Numbered from the stretch's first letter, positions 1 through 12,589 are shown. The stretch is 64,000 nucleotides of DNA from Cryptomeria japonica (GCF_030272615.1 NC_081415.1:601233644-601297643); one strand, 5' to 3'. The notes: generated from the sequence alone by a model not told the origin. Numbers and translations are program-made.

Positions 1-798
1 TTGTTGGAAAATGTTGTGTGTGTATCTAAGTGTAAAGATACGTGATTCTTGCCAGACCAGATAAGAGAATAGATACCCGCAGAGTGTGATTGTAGAGGGA
101 AGGAACTAAAGCGGATCTGCATTGGCATTGAAGTGTTGTTACCAGATCATTGTAATACCTGTTGACCTCCAACCACTTCAATAGTTGGAAAATCCCTTAA
201 CATGGTAGCTTTAACTGACTTACTATAAATCCTTTAACAGGGTGACTCAAAATTATTGAGTTCTAAAAATCCTCTAACAAGGTAACCTTTAATAGGGTTT
301 AACCCTTAACCGGGTGATCCCTAGTAGGATCGGTTCCTAATAGAACCTATTGGAAAGTCTTTAATCGGACTAGGCTCCTAACAGAGCAGACTTCAAAAGG
401 GTTCAAAGAACAGCTTGTGGGTATTCATCCCCACTGTGGTTTTTCCCAGTTGGGTTTCCACGTAAAAATATGTGTGTTATTTGTGATGCTTTGTTATTCT
501 CTGTTAAGTGGTAAAGCATGTTGAACTAGTAAGCCTTTACATTTTTGATGAAGTATTACTAGTGTATGCATATGGGTGAAGTGGAAATAAGATGTTAGAT
601 TGTGTGGAAAGCTGAGTTACAGGTTTATGTCTTTCAGTGTGTTTAACTGGTAGTAATCTGGTTTAGATCGGTGATATTGCTTACCAGTCAAGTGCAGTGT
701 TCTCAGCCAAACCAGTTCAAGGAAAAGTGTTTTTCTCAGTACTGATTCATCCCCCCCTCTTAGTATTTTGGTACTAACTGTTCATCATTGATTCATCA
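1..798 (+). repeat. 5' LTR of copia-1 (3' portion only)
   Basis: Aligns with 4738-5575 of the 3' LTR. It ends in CA at 798, two bases before the primer-binding site. A short degenerate unit resembling CCTTTAACAGGGT recurs several times at 180-400. A conserved block with a GTGGTTTTTCCC core and a C-run (CCCCCC) lies near the 3' end, as in the other copia LTRs of this window. Confidence 0.9.
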
Positions 799-800
799 AT

Positions 801-812
801 TGGTATCATAGC
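801..812 (+). other. Primer-binding site of copia-1 (iMet tRNA)
   Basis: TGGTATCATAGC starts two bases after the LTR end. It matches the plant initiator-methionine tRNA primer site TGGTATCAGAGC at 11 of 12 positions. Confidence 0.85.
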
Positions 813-869
813 ATCCTCCAGGTCCTCTGTGTTGTAAGCTTAACCGCTTGAGGTAAAGATCCTACTCTA

Positions 870-3780
870 ATGATGAAGAGGGAAGGTCCAAAGTTCAATA
901 GAGACAACTTTAAAATATGGAAGGATAGAATGAAGATATACATTAGAAGCATGGGTGCTCAACACTGGAGCTATGTTGAGAATGCTTATGTTATCCCTAT
1001 TGGTACTCTCACCGATGATCAAAAGAGAGAGATTAAGGAGAATGGGAAAGTCATGGAAGCCCTAATTAGCAGTTTATCTGACATTGAGTTTATTGATGTT
1101 CAGGACAAAGAGAATCCCAAAGAAGTATGGGATTCCCTTGAGAATATCTATGGCAGTGATGAGCACGTGAAACAAGCTAAGGAAGAAAGCCTTAGGGAAA
1201 AGTTTGAAGACATGTGGATGGTTGAAGGAGAGACCATTCAACAATATGGAATAAGAATCAAAACTATTGTTGGAGATATCAAGAGTGCAGGTGGTAAAAT
1301 GGAAGATTCCACTATTGTTAGCAAATTTTTGAGATCCTTATTACCGATCTATGCAATAAGGGTTGCTGCTATTCAGGAGTTGAGGTCTGTAGACAAGACA
1401 AAGATATCCATAGAATCCATCATTGCAAAGTTAACACCTTATGAGCTAAATAATTATGTTGGCAGTATTCAGAAGACTGAATTAGCCTTCAGAGTACTAG
1501 TTGAAAAAGAAAGCGGTAAGAGGATTAAGTGCTTAAGAACTGATTAAGGAGGAGAATTCACTTCCGGTGAATTCAACAAATACTATGAAGAGAATAGCAT
1601 CAAGAGGCAACTATTTGCCCCCAGGACTCCATAGCTGAATGGCCTAGTAGAGAGAAACAATTAGACTATGGTTGAAGCAACTTGCTCACACCATTTGGAG
1701 AGAAGCGGTGAGCACTGCAGTCTACACAATGAACCGGGTACTCATCAAAAAGGGTATGGATAAAACACCTTATGAGTATTGGACCGGTAAGACACTAGTG
1801 GTTAGCTACTTCAGAGTGTTTGGTAGTAAATTTTATATCAAGAGGAGTGAACATCAGAGCAAGTTTGATGCTAAATGTGATGAGGGAATATTCCTAGGGT
1901 ATTCCACAAAGAGCAAAGCTCTCAAATGTTTCAACAATAGAACTCAGAGAATTTTTGAAAGCATCAATGTTAGAGTTGATGAAACCTCTGAGAAATCTGA
2001 GGAAACCGATAGTGAGCAAGTAGGAGATGAACTGGTAGTAACCTTCTGGGAGCCGGTTGCAAAACAACCAAGCACCAATAATAGTGCTCCTACACTGGTA
2101 GATGTTGATGCTGACGAAGATGAGGATGAAGAAGAAAAGAAAGAGGAAACAACTAAGATCATTCCTAGGTATGTAAAGCTGAATCATGATCCAAAGCAGA
2201 TCATAGGAGACAAGGATGCATGAATTCTTACAAGAAGAAAGATCAGAGAAAACTCTTGCATGATCTCTGAATTTGAGCTTAAAACATTCAGAGAGTCACA
2301 TAAAGATGAAGACTAGATCAAGGCAATGGAAGAGGAACTTGACCAGATAGAAAAGAATGGTACATGGTCTTTGGTACCCAAATCGGAGCATAAAAATGTC
2401 ATTGGCACCAAATGGGTTTTTAGAAATAAGCTGAATGAAGATGGCTCAGTGGTTAGAAACAAAGCCAGATTGGAAGGAGTTCGTATACTTCTTATGCCCA
2501 AGAAGAAGAAGAAGACTATGGAGAAAACTTTGGTCCAGTAGCCAGATTGGAAGGAGTTCGTATGCTTCTTGCATATGCAACATTCAAGGGTTTCAAAGTA
2601 TATCAAATGGATGTAAAGTCTGCATTCCTGAATGGAATACTAGAAGAGGAGGTGTATATAGAGTAACTAGATGGGTTTGCCCTATCAGAAGATAGTGACA
2701 TGGTGTGTAGGCTACATAAGGCCTTGTATGGACTAAAGCATGCACCTAGAGCATGGTATGAATGCTTGCACTCCCATCTTGTGAAGATTAGATTTGAGAG
2801 AACAAGTGAGGATAGTAATATCTACCTGAAGTCAAAAGGAGATCAGATTCTGATCTGTGAGGTATTTGTTGATGACATAATCTTTGGAGGAGATGACAAG
2901 ATGAGTCATGATTTTGCAGATGAGATGAAAAAGGAGTTTGAGATGTCACTTATAGGGGAGATTAAGTTCTTTATTAGACTACAGATTCAACAAATGAAAG
3001 ATGGAATCTTTATCACTTAGTCCAAATATGTCAAAGAGGTGTTGAAGACCTTTGGCATGGAAGACAACAAACCAGTTGGTACACTGATGGTGACCGACTA
3101 TAAATTATCTAAAGAGGATGACTCAGGGTTGGTAAATGAGAAAGAATACTGATCAATGATTGGTAAATTGCACTATGTAGTACATAGAAGACCAGACATT
3201 GCACATGCAGTGCGCATTGCTGCACGGTTCTAGGAAAGCCCAAGAGAATCCCACTTGGTAGTAGTCAAGTGGATTTTGATATATCTGAAGGGAGCTATTG
3301 ACTATGGATTATGGTATCCATATAGTAATGATTTCAACCTGAAAGTGTTTACAGATGCTGACTGGGCTGGTAATGTGGACGACCGAAGAGCACAACCGGT
3401 GGTGCATTCTTTCTTGGTGGAAGACTAGTCTCATGGATGAGTAAGAAACAAAGATGTATCTCTCAGTCTACAGCAAAAGTGGAGTATGTTGCAACATTTA
3501 TGAATTGCACCCAGACAATTTGGATGAAGCATGTATTAAATGGCTTCAAAGTTCCTATATCTAAACCGGTAAGTATATTTTGTGACAACACAAGTGTGAT
3601 TAACATCTCCAAGAATCCAGTTTTACATTCTAGAACCAAGCGCTTTGAGCTTAAGTATCATTTCTTAAGGGAAAAGGTTTAGAACAAAGAAATTGTATTG
3701 GAACATGTTTCCACTAAGGAGTAGTTAGCAGACATATTCACCAAGCCTCTACCAAAGGCTACCTTGACCTATTTGAGAGG
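870..3780 (+). pseudogene. copia-1 gag-pol, decayed and internally deleted
   Basis: This was the polyprotein of a copia element. The 870-1500 part is a UBN2-type Gag without its zinc knuckle. At about 1495-1510 the frame jumps straight into the integrase core (KRIKCLRTD, GGEF), so the CCHC knuckle, protease and integrase N-terminus are missing. A C-terminal integrase part follows (1672-2220), then reverse transcriptase pieces (KALYGLK at about 2720; FVDDIIFGG near 2865-2895) and RNase H (TDADWAG, about 3350; ADIFTKPLP, about 3728). In-frame stops lie at 1545 (TAA), 1632 (TAG), 2312 (TAG), 3018 (TAG) and others. A one-base deletion near 3385 shifts the RNase H frame. Nearly all stops fit C-to-T or G-to-A change. 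It is non-functional. Confidence 0.92.
2464..2570 (+). repeat. Displaced 30-bp duplication in copia-1 reverse transcriptase
   Basis: The segment starting GCCAGATTGGAAGGAGTTCG at 2464-2493 recurs at 2541-2570 with one mismatch. The first copy replaces bases that should encode the conserved residues following NKARL. The shared GCCAGATT suggests a template switch at microhomology. Confidence 0.8.
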
Positions 3781-4048
3781 TGAATTAGGGGTGCTACCCC
3801 TTTAAGAGGTGAACTAAAGGTGTGTGCTCCACATCAGTCAGGACTTACATTGATATATTTTTCTCAGGATTGGTGTGTTGAAGGATGCTACTCCTTAGGG
3901 GGAGCAACATAGTAGAACATAGATGTTTATGCCTTCACTTTGGCATTGTTGTCAAAGGGGGAAAAGATGCTAAGCGGAGAAGATATTTGCAGTATTGGGG
4001 GAGAAGATGTGAAGCTCAAAGATATCTTTGTATATTGCCATCAATGAC

Positions 4049-4058
4049 AAGGGGGAGA
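4049..4058 (+). other. Polypurine tract of copia-1
   Basis: AAGGGGGAGA lies immediately before the TGTTGG start of the 3' LTR, the usual plus-strand priming position. Confidence 0.85.
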
Positions 4059-4059
4059 T

Positions 4060-5575
4060 TGTTGGCATATGTGCATAGTATGATGACATGATGATATTGT
4101 ATGTTGTCATTGATGTCAATATGTTGAAGAGTGAACCGGTATATTGAAGTAAGAAACTTGCAAGAGAACCGGTATATGTGATGCAAGAGAACCAGTATGA
4201 TGTTGTGAACCAGTATATGTGAAAAAGTGAAGCGATATGTTTTTCCAAGTAAACTGATATGTTGGAATGTGAACCGGTATATGGAATGTTTTGTATCAAG
4301 GCTTCATATGGTATGACTACTGGTTGGTAGTCTTAGCTTTAGGGTTTCCGGTTGAAGTGTTCTATGCCTATGTGATTCAACCAATGACATTGTGTGACGA
4401 GTTAGCATTGTAATGAAGAACAAATTATGTTGCCACATTAGCCTTGTGCATGTGAAGGATCTTACATGAAGGAAATTGGTCCTATCTACCTCAGGAACGT
4501 GCGAAGTCTCTGTAAATGGTGGAGAATGCGTGATGGGTTATCAACCTCCAAGAAGTAGTGAAGAATGAATGATGGAGAACATCTTGAGATCTGTTCAAGA
4601 CTGTTGTAATCAATGCAATATATTAAATGGTTAGGATTGAACCAATTGAATTGCTTAACCTAAATGTGTAGGGTTTAGGGTTTATGCTACCGACCTATCT
4701 ATTTCCTATAAGGTTGATGTTGTTTTTAATGTTGAGGTTGTTGGAAAATGTTGTGTGTGTATCTAAGTGCAGAGATACATGATTCGTGCTAGACCATATA
4801 AGAGAATAGATACCTGCATAGTGTGATTGTAGAGGGAAGGAACTAAAGTGGATCTGCATTGGCATTGAAGTGCTGTTACCAAATCATTGTAATACCAATT
4901 GACCTCTAACCACTTCAACAGTTGGAAAATCCCTTAATAGGGTAGCTTTAACTGACTTACTGTAAATCCTTTAACAGGGTGCCTCAAAATCATTGAGTTC
5001 TAAAAATCCTTTAACAAGGTAACCTTTAATAGGGTTTAACCCTGAACTGGGTATTTTAGCCATCCCTTAACCGAATGATCCCTAGTAGGATCAGTTCCTA
5101 ACAGGGCCTACTATAAAGTCTTTAACCAGACTAGGCTCCTAACAGAGCAGACTTCAAAAGGGTTCAAAGAACAACTTGTGGGTATTCATCCCCACCGTGG
5201 TTTTTCCCAGTTGGGTTTCCATGTGAAAATATGTGTGTTATTTGAGACGCTTTTCATGTGATGCTTTGTTATTCTCTGTTAAGCGGTAAAGCATGTTGAA
5301 CTAGTAAGTCTTTACATTTTTGATGAAGTATTACTAGTGTATGCATATGGGTGAAGTGGAAATAAGATGTTGGATTGTGTGGAAAGCTAAGTTACCGGTT
5401 TATGTCTTTCACTGTGTTTAACCGGTAGTAATTTGGTTTAGACCAGTGATATTGCTTGCCAATCAAGTGCATTGTTCTCAGTCAAACCGGTTCAAGGAAA
5501 AGTGTTTTTATTAGTATTGATTCACCCCCCCTCTTAGTACCAGTTTGGTACTAACTGTTCATCATTGATTCATCA
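4060..5575 (+). repeat. 3' LTR of copia-1 (1,516 bp)
   Basis: Starts TGTTGGCA after the polypurine tract and ends TTCATCA, the same terminus as the 5' LTR at 798. The U3 part (4060-4300) contains many copies of an AACCGGTAT-like unit. Confidence 0.9.
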
Positions 5576-6091
5576 AAGATTGCCCACGACGTGGACCTGT
5601 ATGGAGAATTAGGTCAACAACAATGACCAAGTGGATATATTGATATACCTTGTTGTCAATTTGGGATTCCTTCAAATGAATCCCATGTTGAACAATTTTA
5701 ACTTGTTTGAAATATGTCCCTTGCACTACAACTGATCCTGCATGTACATGTATATAAGAAACAAGAAATTAAAAATTTGTGTAAGCTCTATGTACATATA
5801 AAAAATTAAAACATGTGCACATGTGCATGTTTAAAATAAATTTATAAATAAATTTAAATGTTCAAATCAGTTCAAACCTCTATGAAAGGACATTCCATCA
5901 CTTATTTTAGATTTTATTAACTTCTTTCTCTCTTTTGTGCAACACAATAAATAATAACTAACACCTTCTATAATTCCATCTTCTGCTATGACTGCAAAAA
6001 TATCTCCTACAATTTGAAATAAATTATAAATATATTTACTCGATTAAAAGTTCTTAAATAATTTATTTACATGCACAAAATTTGTTAAAGG

Positions 6092-6122
<31 letters not shown>

Positions 6123-8630
6123 AAATATTATACATATACCTTTTTTAATCAATCCTGAAATATGGTCATAATCAACAAAAATCAAAGGTATTTCTTCAAA
6201 GATTTCATCCTCATTTTCCTCGTATGTGTCAGAAACATCTAGTGGCACCAATTTCTATTCACTGACCTATCCAAACTCTTGGTTCTTACAATGAACATAG
6301 TTTTCCAAAATGCGATCAGAACAACAACATGAATAATCCCTAGTGTACAATGTCCATGGGTGATTATCTGTATTCATGACACAATGCAAAGATCTTTTCC
6401 TCTCCACACTCTTACATCCATGCATTGATCTTCTATCCACATCTACAAAATGTACATGTGTACACGAACATACATATCAAGTTGTTTTAAAACTTTTGAA
6501 ATAGGAACATTTTGAGAAATTAAAAAAAACATTTTAAAACACTAAAAGAGAACACGTGCCGGTTATCTCTCAAAACACTTTATATGGAATGGGCCTGTAT
6601 GTTATCAATTATGATTCACTAGGATAATTAGGTTGCACAAAGTGTTTCTTACACCATTCAACAACAACATGTGCATCATCTATATGATCTCCTGTATAAT
6701 TTATTTGATGCTTTCTTAGAGCATGTTTGACATATCATAGGTTATATTAAATTTTCACCCTCATGACCACTCTAAAAAAAACTCCAAACATGTGGTATTT
6801 TGTCATTTTGATGATATCTATATAGTGCATAAAATGCCCTTTGAAGATATGAGTTGTGCCGCACATCCATCAGACCAAACAAAAATGTTTAACTATTGTT
6901 ATGCCTCTCTTTCAAATATTCAAAAAACTTCTTAAAGTAATGTTGTACAAAAAGTGTGTCATGCTCCTTATCATCACTGATATAGAAGTGGTACTCTTTC
7001 TTAGTGACACAATTTTTAAATACACTATCAACACCATCCAAATCTATTTGTGCATGTCGATATCACACATACACCATAATAGTGATTTGCTTTGAAAAGT
7101 AATACTCTGATTGAATCTCTTTTTGATATGCAAAAGAGTAATTTTATACGAAGTCCACTACGGATAAAATAGTTCCAAGTGGGAAAGTGTCTCTTAATGT
7201 TTGAAATCATTGTGATTTCCACTTGGAAAAAAAACCATGGCATATGTATGGTTTTATCAACTTACAAAATTTTTCCATAAATGTTCCAATAGGTATCTCC
7301 TCTTCTACATATTCTAATCTTGTAGATTCCTTTCCAAATTTTGTTTGAAATTTTTTGTACTTGTAACTCTTGCAATTTACCATCTTCATCATGTTAGTAT
7401 CTTCATCTCTCAAAGGAAATTTAGCCAACTCCCCACATGTTCCACAAATTCCTTTTATGCAATTTATTTGACCAGTTGCATTATCATTTGATTTATCACA
7501 TAAGATGGATGCTATGAATTGACTTGTTTGGTTGGAAGGAGATTTTTCATAACCATCACTATCTTCTCTAATCTTTTGAAACACCTGATAGTACAGATCA
7601 AATTCGATGTGATTAATGACAACAAGAAGTTTTGAAGACTTTATTTACCTTCACATAATAGGGCCTTAACCATTCAAACATGGTTTCTCCAATCTTTATA
7701 TGAGGGTTTGTTTTAGTAAACAACACATACAATTCATGTTTTGTTGTGTCTAACCAATGTTTTACATGGATATCATAATGATCATGGTCAATCCTTTGCT
7801 TGATAACATCTCTATTGTTTGATGAAGGATGAGTATTAATATTCCAAAAAACTTGTCACCTAGTTCCTAACAACTTCTTAGATTCTATCAGAATGAGGAT
7901 CTCTACACATAATTGCCCAATTCCCTTCCGAGGTAGTATCATCCAAACTCTTTCTCCTTTTCACACATTTTGATATTGTCCTTTTACTAAAACCAAACTT
8001 AGATGACAGTGAAGAGATATGTCTTTTTTGAGGCAATATTTTATTTACTAAAGATGTCAACATCACTCTTCTTGAAATGATCTTATCTACTGTTCGATAT
8101 TTTTTACCAATGTTCACCAAAACTTTCTTAACATTATCAACAATAGATTTTTGTAGCTGAGAAATTTTTCCTCTTTTGACTTGTTGTATGTATACCCAAC
8201 AATTTCAGTAGATTTATCAAGTCTTTACGAGTAAGTACAATTGATAACAATTGAGCTTTCTCTAGTGTAGTATCAAGATTATTGAAATGAGACATTATTT
8301 ATTTTGCAATTTTATCCATCGACTTCCTTTTAGTATCTCTAGGTTCTTCACTGAGACATTTCAACTCATTCGCATCCATTTCAAGTAAATGATCTAAATT
8401 TTTATAAGAAATATTTCTCTTCACCTGTTTAGCTAGATCCACAATATGCTCATCCATACCAGTGGTAGGAGGTAAGGAGCCTGACCCCTCTCCTTTGACC
8501 TCCATTAGTTCAACTTGGGAAAGCTCCTCCTTATGTTTGTCAACTATATTGTGTTCTTCAACAGGTTCATTTCCCTCAACTCCCACTTGAGAAATCCCTT
8601 CTTCTCGAGCCCATTCTGCACATGATTAAA
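5576..8630 (-). pseudogene. Multi-exon transposase-like gene of an unnamed family, 3'-truncated
   Basis: Translating the minus strand across short introns gives one decayed protein. An acidic N-terminal part is at 8630-8299. An HTH-like basic segment (GFSKRTISKCVKRR) is at 8120-7878. A stretch ending WLRPYYVK follows, then an intron at 7648-7585 that starts GTAAAT and ends CAG. Next comes a Cys segment (GICGTCGEL, 7584-7207), then a DF.ENYS..YQKEIQSE block (7160-7106), SDGCAAQ (6874-6857), GHEGEN in place of an expected GHGKG (6771-6751), and a Cys/His segment RDYSCCCSD (about 6345-6320). Later exons lie at about 6020-5890 and 5760-5640. I recognise this motif order from long uncharacterised, transposon-like proteins with an RNase H-like fold, but I cannot name the family. 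Stops and several frameshifts make it a pseudogene. Copia-1 abuts its 3' end. Confidence 0.72.
6091..6118. repeat. (TA)n microsatellite
   Basis: Uninterrupted TA dinucleotides in an intron of the decayed gene. Confidence 0.95.
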
Positions 8631-8639
8631 GATGACAAA

Positions 8640-9490
8640 GAATGTTTTTAATGCAATGAAATTCTAAGTATAATTTGAAACCAAAATTTTAAGTCATAAT
8701 AAGACCTAAATATTATGTCATAATAGGTGGACTATTATGTGATATTTAAGACCTATTATTGCATAATAGGTTCTAATATCAAATGTAATAGGTCCTAATA
8801 TTTGCATAATATAGGTCTTAAGGGGACTCTTGAGCATAATGTGAAATGTTTTTGCATACGTGGTCATATTAAGTCATATAAATAGAACCTATTATGACAT
8901 AATAGGTTCTAAAATTATGTCATATTTAAGACCTATAATCACATAATAAGTCCTAATATCACATAATAGGTCTTATTATTACTTAATATGACCACACATG
9001 CAAAAATATTTCACATTATACTGGGCTCCCCTTAAGTCATGTAGATTATGTGATATTAGGACCTATCATGCGATTAAATAGGTCTTAAATATGACATAAG
9101 TTAGAACCTATTATGACATAATATATCTTATTAATTATGACTTAATATGACCACGTATGCAAAAACATTTCACATTATACTTGCCTCACCTTAAGACCTA
9201 TTGTGTATGTGATATTAGGACCTAAATTATGTGATAATAGGTCATTAATATCACATACATAATAGGCCCTAATATCTCATAATATAGGTCTTAAGGCCTA
9301 GACTCAAGTATATAATGTGAAATGTTTTTGAATATGTGGTCATGTATTAAGTCATAATAAGACCTATTATGTCATAATAGGTTCTATTATGTCATATTTA
9401 AGATATGTATTATCGCATATAATAGGTCCTAGTAACACATAATATAGTTTTTAAGGGGACTCAAGTATAATGTGAAATATTTTTGTATAC
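8640..9490. repeat. Array of nested palindromes and inverted repeats
   Basis: About 850 bp built from variants of the near-perfect palindrome ACCTATTATGACATAATAGG and of a longer arm containing AATGTGAAATGTTTTTGCAT. The arm lies in plus orientation near 8836, 9313 and 9460 and in minus orientation near 8975-9025 and 9140-9190. No protein coding is seen. Confidence 0.85.
8817..9038. mobile_element. MITE-like foldback unit with about 60-bp terminal inverted repeats
   Basis: Starts CTTAAGGGGACTC and ends with the inverse, CTCCCCTTAAG. The first 60 bp or so match the reverse complement of the last 60 bp closely. The whole unit could fold into one long hairpin. It is the best-defined unit of the surrounding array. 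No clean target duplication is evident. Confidence 0.6.
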
Positions 9491-10082
9491 ACCTAAAAAC
9501 AAAGTAGACACAATGTTTGTTTGTTTGAAAGTGTTTGATTGTTTTGATCACGCAAGCACAAATCCTAGGGCTGGATGAGACAATAGTTGTTGAATCTCAC
9601 TTGGGGGGCTAACCTGAGCTGTGAAATTTAGAGCAGATACTTACACTAGTACATTTTGGGCTGATTTCGATGGCCTATCGTCGGAATTTTGACTACTTTT
9701 CATTGGACTGCTGACAAATGAAGCCATGAAAAACTCATCTTCGGGCATTCTGATGGTGCCATCTAACTTCAGAATTCTGATGACATCTTGAACTCTTCCA
9801 ATGATGGCCATGATCGCTCATCCAACCAAATAATGTCATTGGAATTCAAACGCTTACCAGGAATTTGCATCGACGACGACTACGACGAGTGTCCGATAGG
9901 AAAGTGTCATTGAACATACAACATCCTTGTCAGATGTTTCTTCAATTAGCATCAAAATTCCAATGCCTGCCAGAACCTATGCATTGACAAGGATGCTGTT
10001 GGTTGGATGGTTTGGCCGTCGGTGCAAAGTTGGGTTGATGTCGGAATTCCGATGGTGATTTATTAAAAAAAAAAAAAAGAAT
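9491..10082. other. Non-coding, no gene seen
   Basis: No supported gene. A motif resembling TCGGAATTCCGATGG recurs in intact or decayed form near 9680, 9750-9775 and 10035, suggesting an old LTR or satellite remnant. Confidence 0.4.
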
Positions 10083-10440
10083 ATGTATGCTAATTACAAT
10101 GGTGCTTGTTGGTTCCCTTTTAGCATTTGGGGTATGATTAAGACCTTGACCTCCATTTTGAGACCTCGGGTATTAGAGGCTATTAAGCCTATTGGATGGG
10201 GTCTTCAACCTACCCATTCCCAAACAACTCACCTTCTATTATTCTTGGTACAAGTTGATAAGCATTGGGTCTATCTGGCGTGTATGCATCTCTAAATAAT
10301 CGACATGGTGTACTCTCATCTCCAAAAGGTCTATGCTACAAATGTGAAGTGGATGTTGGTGCCCTATGAGACCGCATACCCATAAAAGCTTTTGCTATAT
10401 CTGCTAGAGTCGAACGAGCATCATCACAAACCCGCAACAT
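10083..10440 (+). pseudogene. Coding-like remnant of unknown family
   Basis: The plus-strand frame reads through WFPFSIWGMIKTLTSILRP and VDKHWVYLACMHL. After a TAA at about 10293 it continues coherently to about 10440 in the same frame (YSHLQKVYATNVKWMLVPYE). The composition and the single Gln-type stop look like a former protein. I do not recognise the family. The HWVYLA segment loosely recalls a protease His region, but this is weak. Confidence 0.35.
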
Positions 10441-12585
10441 GTGTCATTATATCCAATATACCAAAAAATGAATAAACAAGTACTGTGAATAGGATGATTT
10501 ATCATTCTTGAATGGGGGTTGGAAGAAAATGAAATACACATTAAACTATACAATAGATAATACAAGAAAAATGTGTCGACTTACATTTTTGGTAAGAGAG
10601 GGAGACAATGCATCAGAAAACAAGCCATTGCCACAAGAAAGGTTATCTTTCTCTTCCCTTTCCTTCTTCCTCTCATCTTGCCATCTCTGAGTCTCTGCAA
10701 CTTGCACTCTATTTGGTTCATTTCTACCATTAAGGTCTTCTATCAATTTTTACATCATAGTTTTCCATGCTGGGAGAATTATCTACAAATCATGACTGTA
10801 ATAAACCTATCAAGTGATTGAACTTCTCCCTGAGTATTACAAAATCAAGTCCTTGTCAATAACAGTTTCAAAAACATCCATGGAACATAACTAAAAGCCT
10901 AGTTGTTAATATATGCAGCATGCCTCCTCTAATGACGAGACAACATTTATTACGCTTGATAAGGCTAAAGTAGTTCAACAACCTCCCTCCTAAGGCATTA
11001 ATTTTTTTTTTGTTGATAAATTAGCTAAGACTAATCCTTGGCTTGCTGGAAGAGGAGAGGAGTTTGAGGACACAAATGGGCAAACAATCTTAAATCTTCG
11101 CAGACCTAGAAACTTAACCAATAATCTAATTGACGGCTGGTTTTGATCAAAGTTCTCCAAATTGTGATTGAGGATTGGAAAAAAATTGCTTGAGAAAGTG
11201 ACTCCCAAACCATTACCAGTGCCATGAAAGAAGGTTCAATTAAAGGTTGGAAGAAGGTGAAGGTGGATGTTGAAGATACTAAGTTGGTTTCATCCAAATT
11301 TTAATCAATTTTAGTCTCACATAAGAATCGTAAAGATATTAGTAGAAAACAAAAAGGTTGATATCCAGTCATTCAGACACCATTCTTAAGACTTGCAAAA
11401 AATACAACATTTGCAGAATGATTATAAATTTAGAACTAATCCCATGTAACATGAATGACAATAATTATCTTCTTAGTTCTTACCTAATGATGAGTGTATT
11501 AGTGAAGCTCAAAACTTTGGGAAAAAGTTATTATGTAGTTGGATCCAAAAATCCATCCTACAGTGTAATGTTACTTTCCATGGAAATGCAACACTGTGAA
11601 TCACTATGAAGTTAACATAGATAAGAGAAGTGTATCATAGATATAATGTTTATTTTGCATTTTAGATTTAAACTTATTTAGACATACAATTGACACTGAG
11701 ATTGTATTAAAGTGATTCGCCTCCTTTCCATTATAACTACATTGATAAAAGTTGTAAGAAGAAAAAACAATGAGTGAAAAGAAACAATATGACAAATAAG
11801 CATGATAATGGAAGATAGAAAAGAATGAACCATATGAAGATCTACTGGAATAAAACAAACTTAAAATAATAAACATTGTATTAAAAATAATTGCCCACCT
11901 CGAGAGTGTTTTATTTTTCAAGAGCTGCTCAAGTCCAGCAATTTAGACTCATTTCTTTGACTTTCCACTGGGTTGACTTCTCCCTCGTTATCAATCAAAT
12001 TTGTTAGCACAACATTTTGCAGACATATAACAAGTAATTAAACCAATTAAGAATGAAATACAATGAAAAACAAACTCAGAAAATATAATTTCATTGCAAG
12101 CCATTCCAGTACTCTAGCCAGTAGTATTGTAATTGACAACTCATCTAATGGTGAAGTGTTGCAGCTATATGGGATGTTACTCTAAAAGTTGAACATCAGA
12201 GTTGATTGGATTATAGAATTGAATGAGACCTTCTAGTTGAATACGACATTACTTTACACAAGCTCCAATATTAGAATTTATTGCATTACAAAATTAAATA
12301 AGACCCTCCAGCTTCCAAAAGTGCAGATAGTCAACTATACATGTTGCTGTCCAATTAAAGGATTCAATATTTTAAGTGAGTTGGGGAGCTATGCCAACAC
12401 AAGTTACAAACTAACCTCAACAAATGAAATTTTGGCACCATTTAGTTACATTATCAACCACTCTCCCATTCAAGTTGATCTTGAAAAAATCAAGGTGACA
12501 TAATACCTAGCATACCCATGCAAACTCAAATAATTGCACAACAACATGAGTATGCATTAGGGAGGACCATACATCCATGAAGTAA
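10441..12585. other. Intergenic, no supported gene
   Basis: Short open frames on both strands show no recognisable domain. A lysine- and glutamate-rich minus frame at 10546-10746 and a plus segment near 11020-11130 look weakly coding but cannot be assigned. Confidence 0.4.
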
Positions 12586-12589
12586 TCAT

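Larger units (their letters stand above)
1..5575 (+). mobile_element. Ty1/copia LTR retrotransposon (copia-1), 5' end outside window
   Basis: The sequence from position 1 recurs from about 4738, so the window opens inside the 5' LTR and the element closes with a full 3' LTR at 4060-5575. Between the LTRs lie a primer-binding site, decayed gag, integrase, reverse transcriptase and RNase H segments, and a polypurine tract. The element is old. It carries many stops and a large internal deletion, and its LTRs differ by indels, for example extra bases in the 3' LTR near 5045-5065. It lies directly against the decayed gene at 5576 and presumably inserted into it. Confidence 0.93.
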
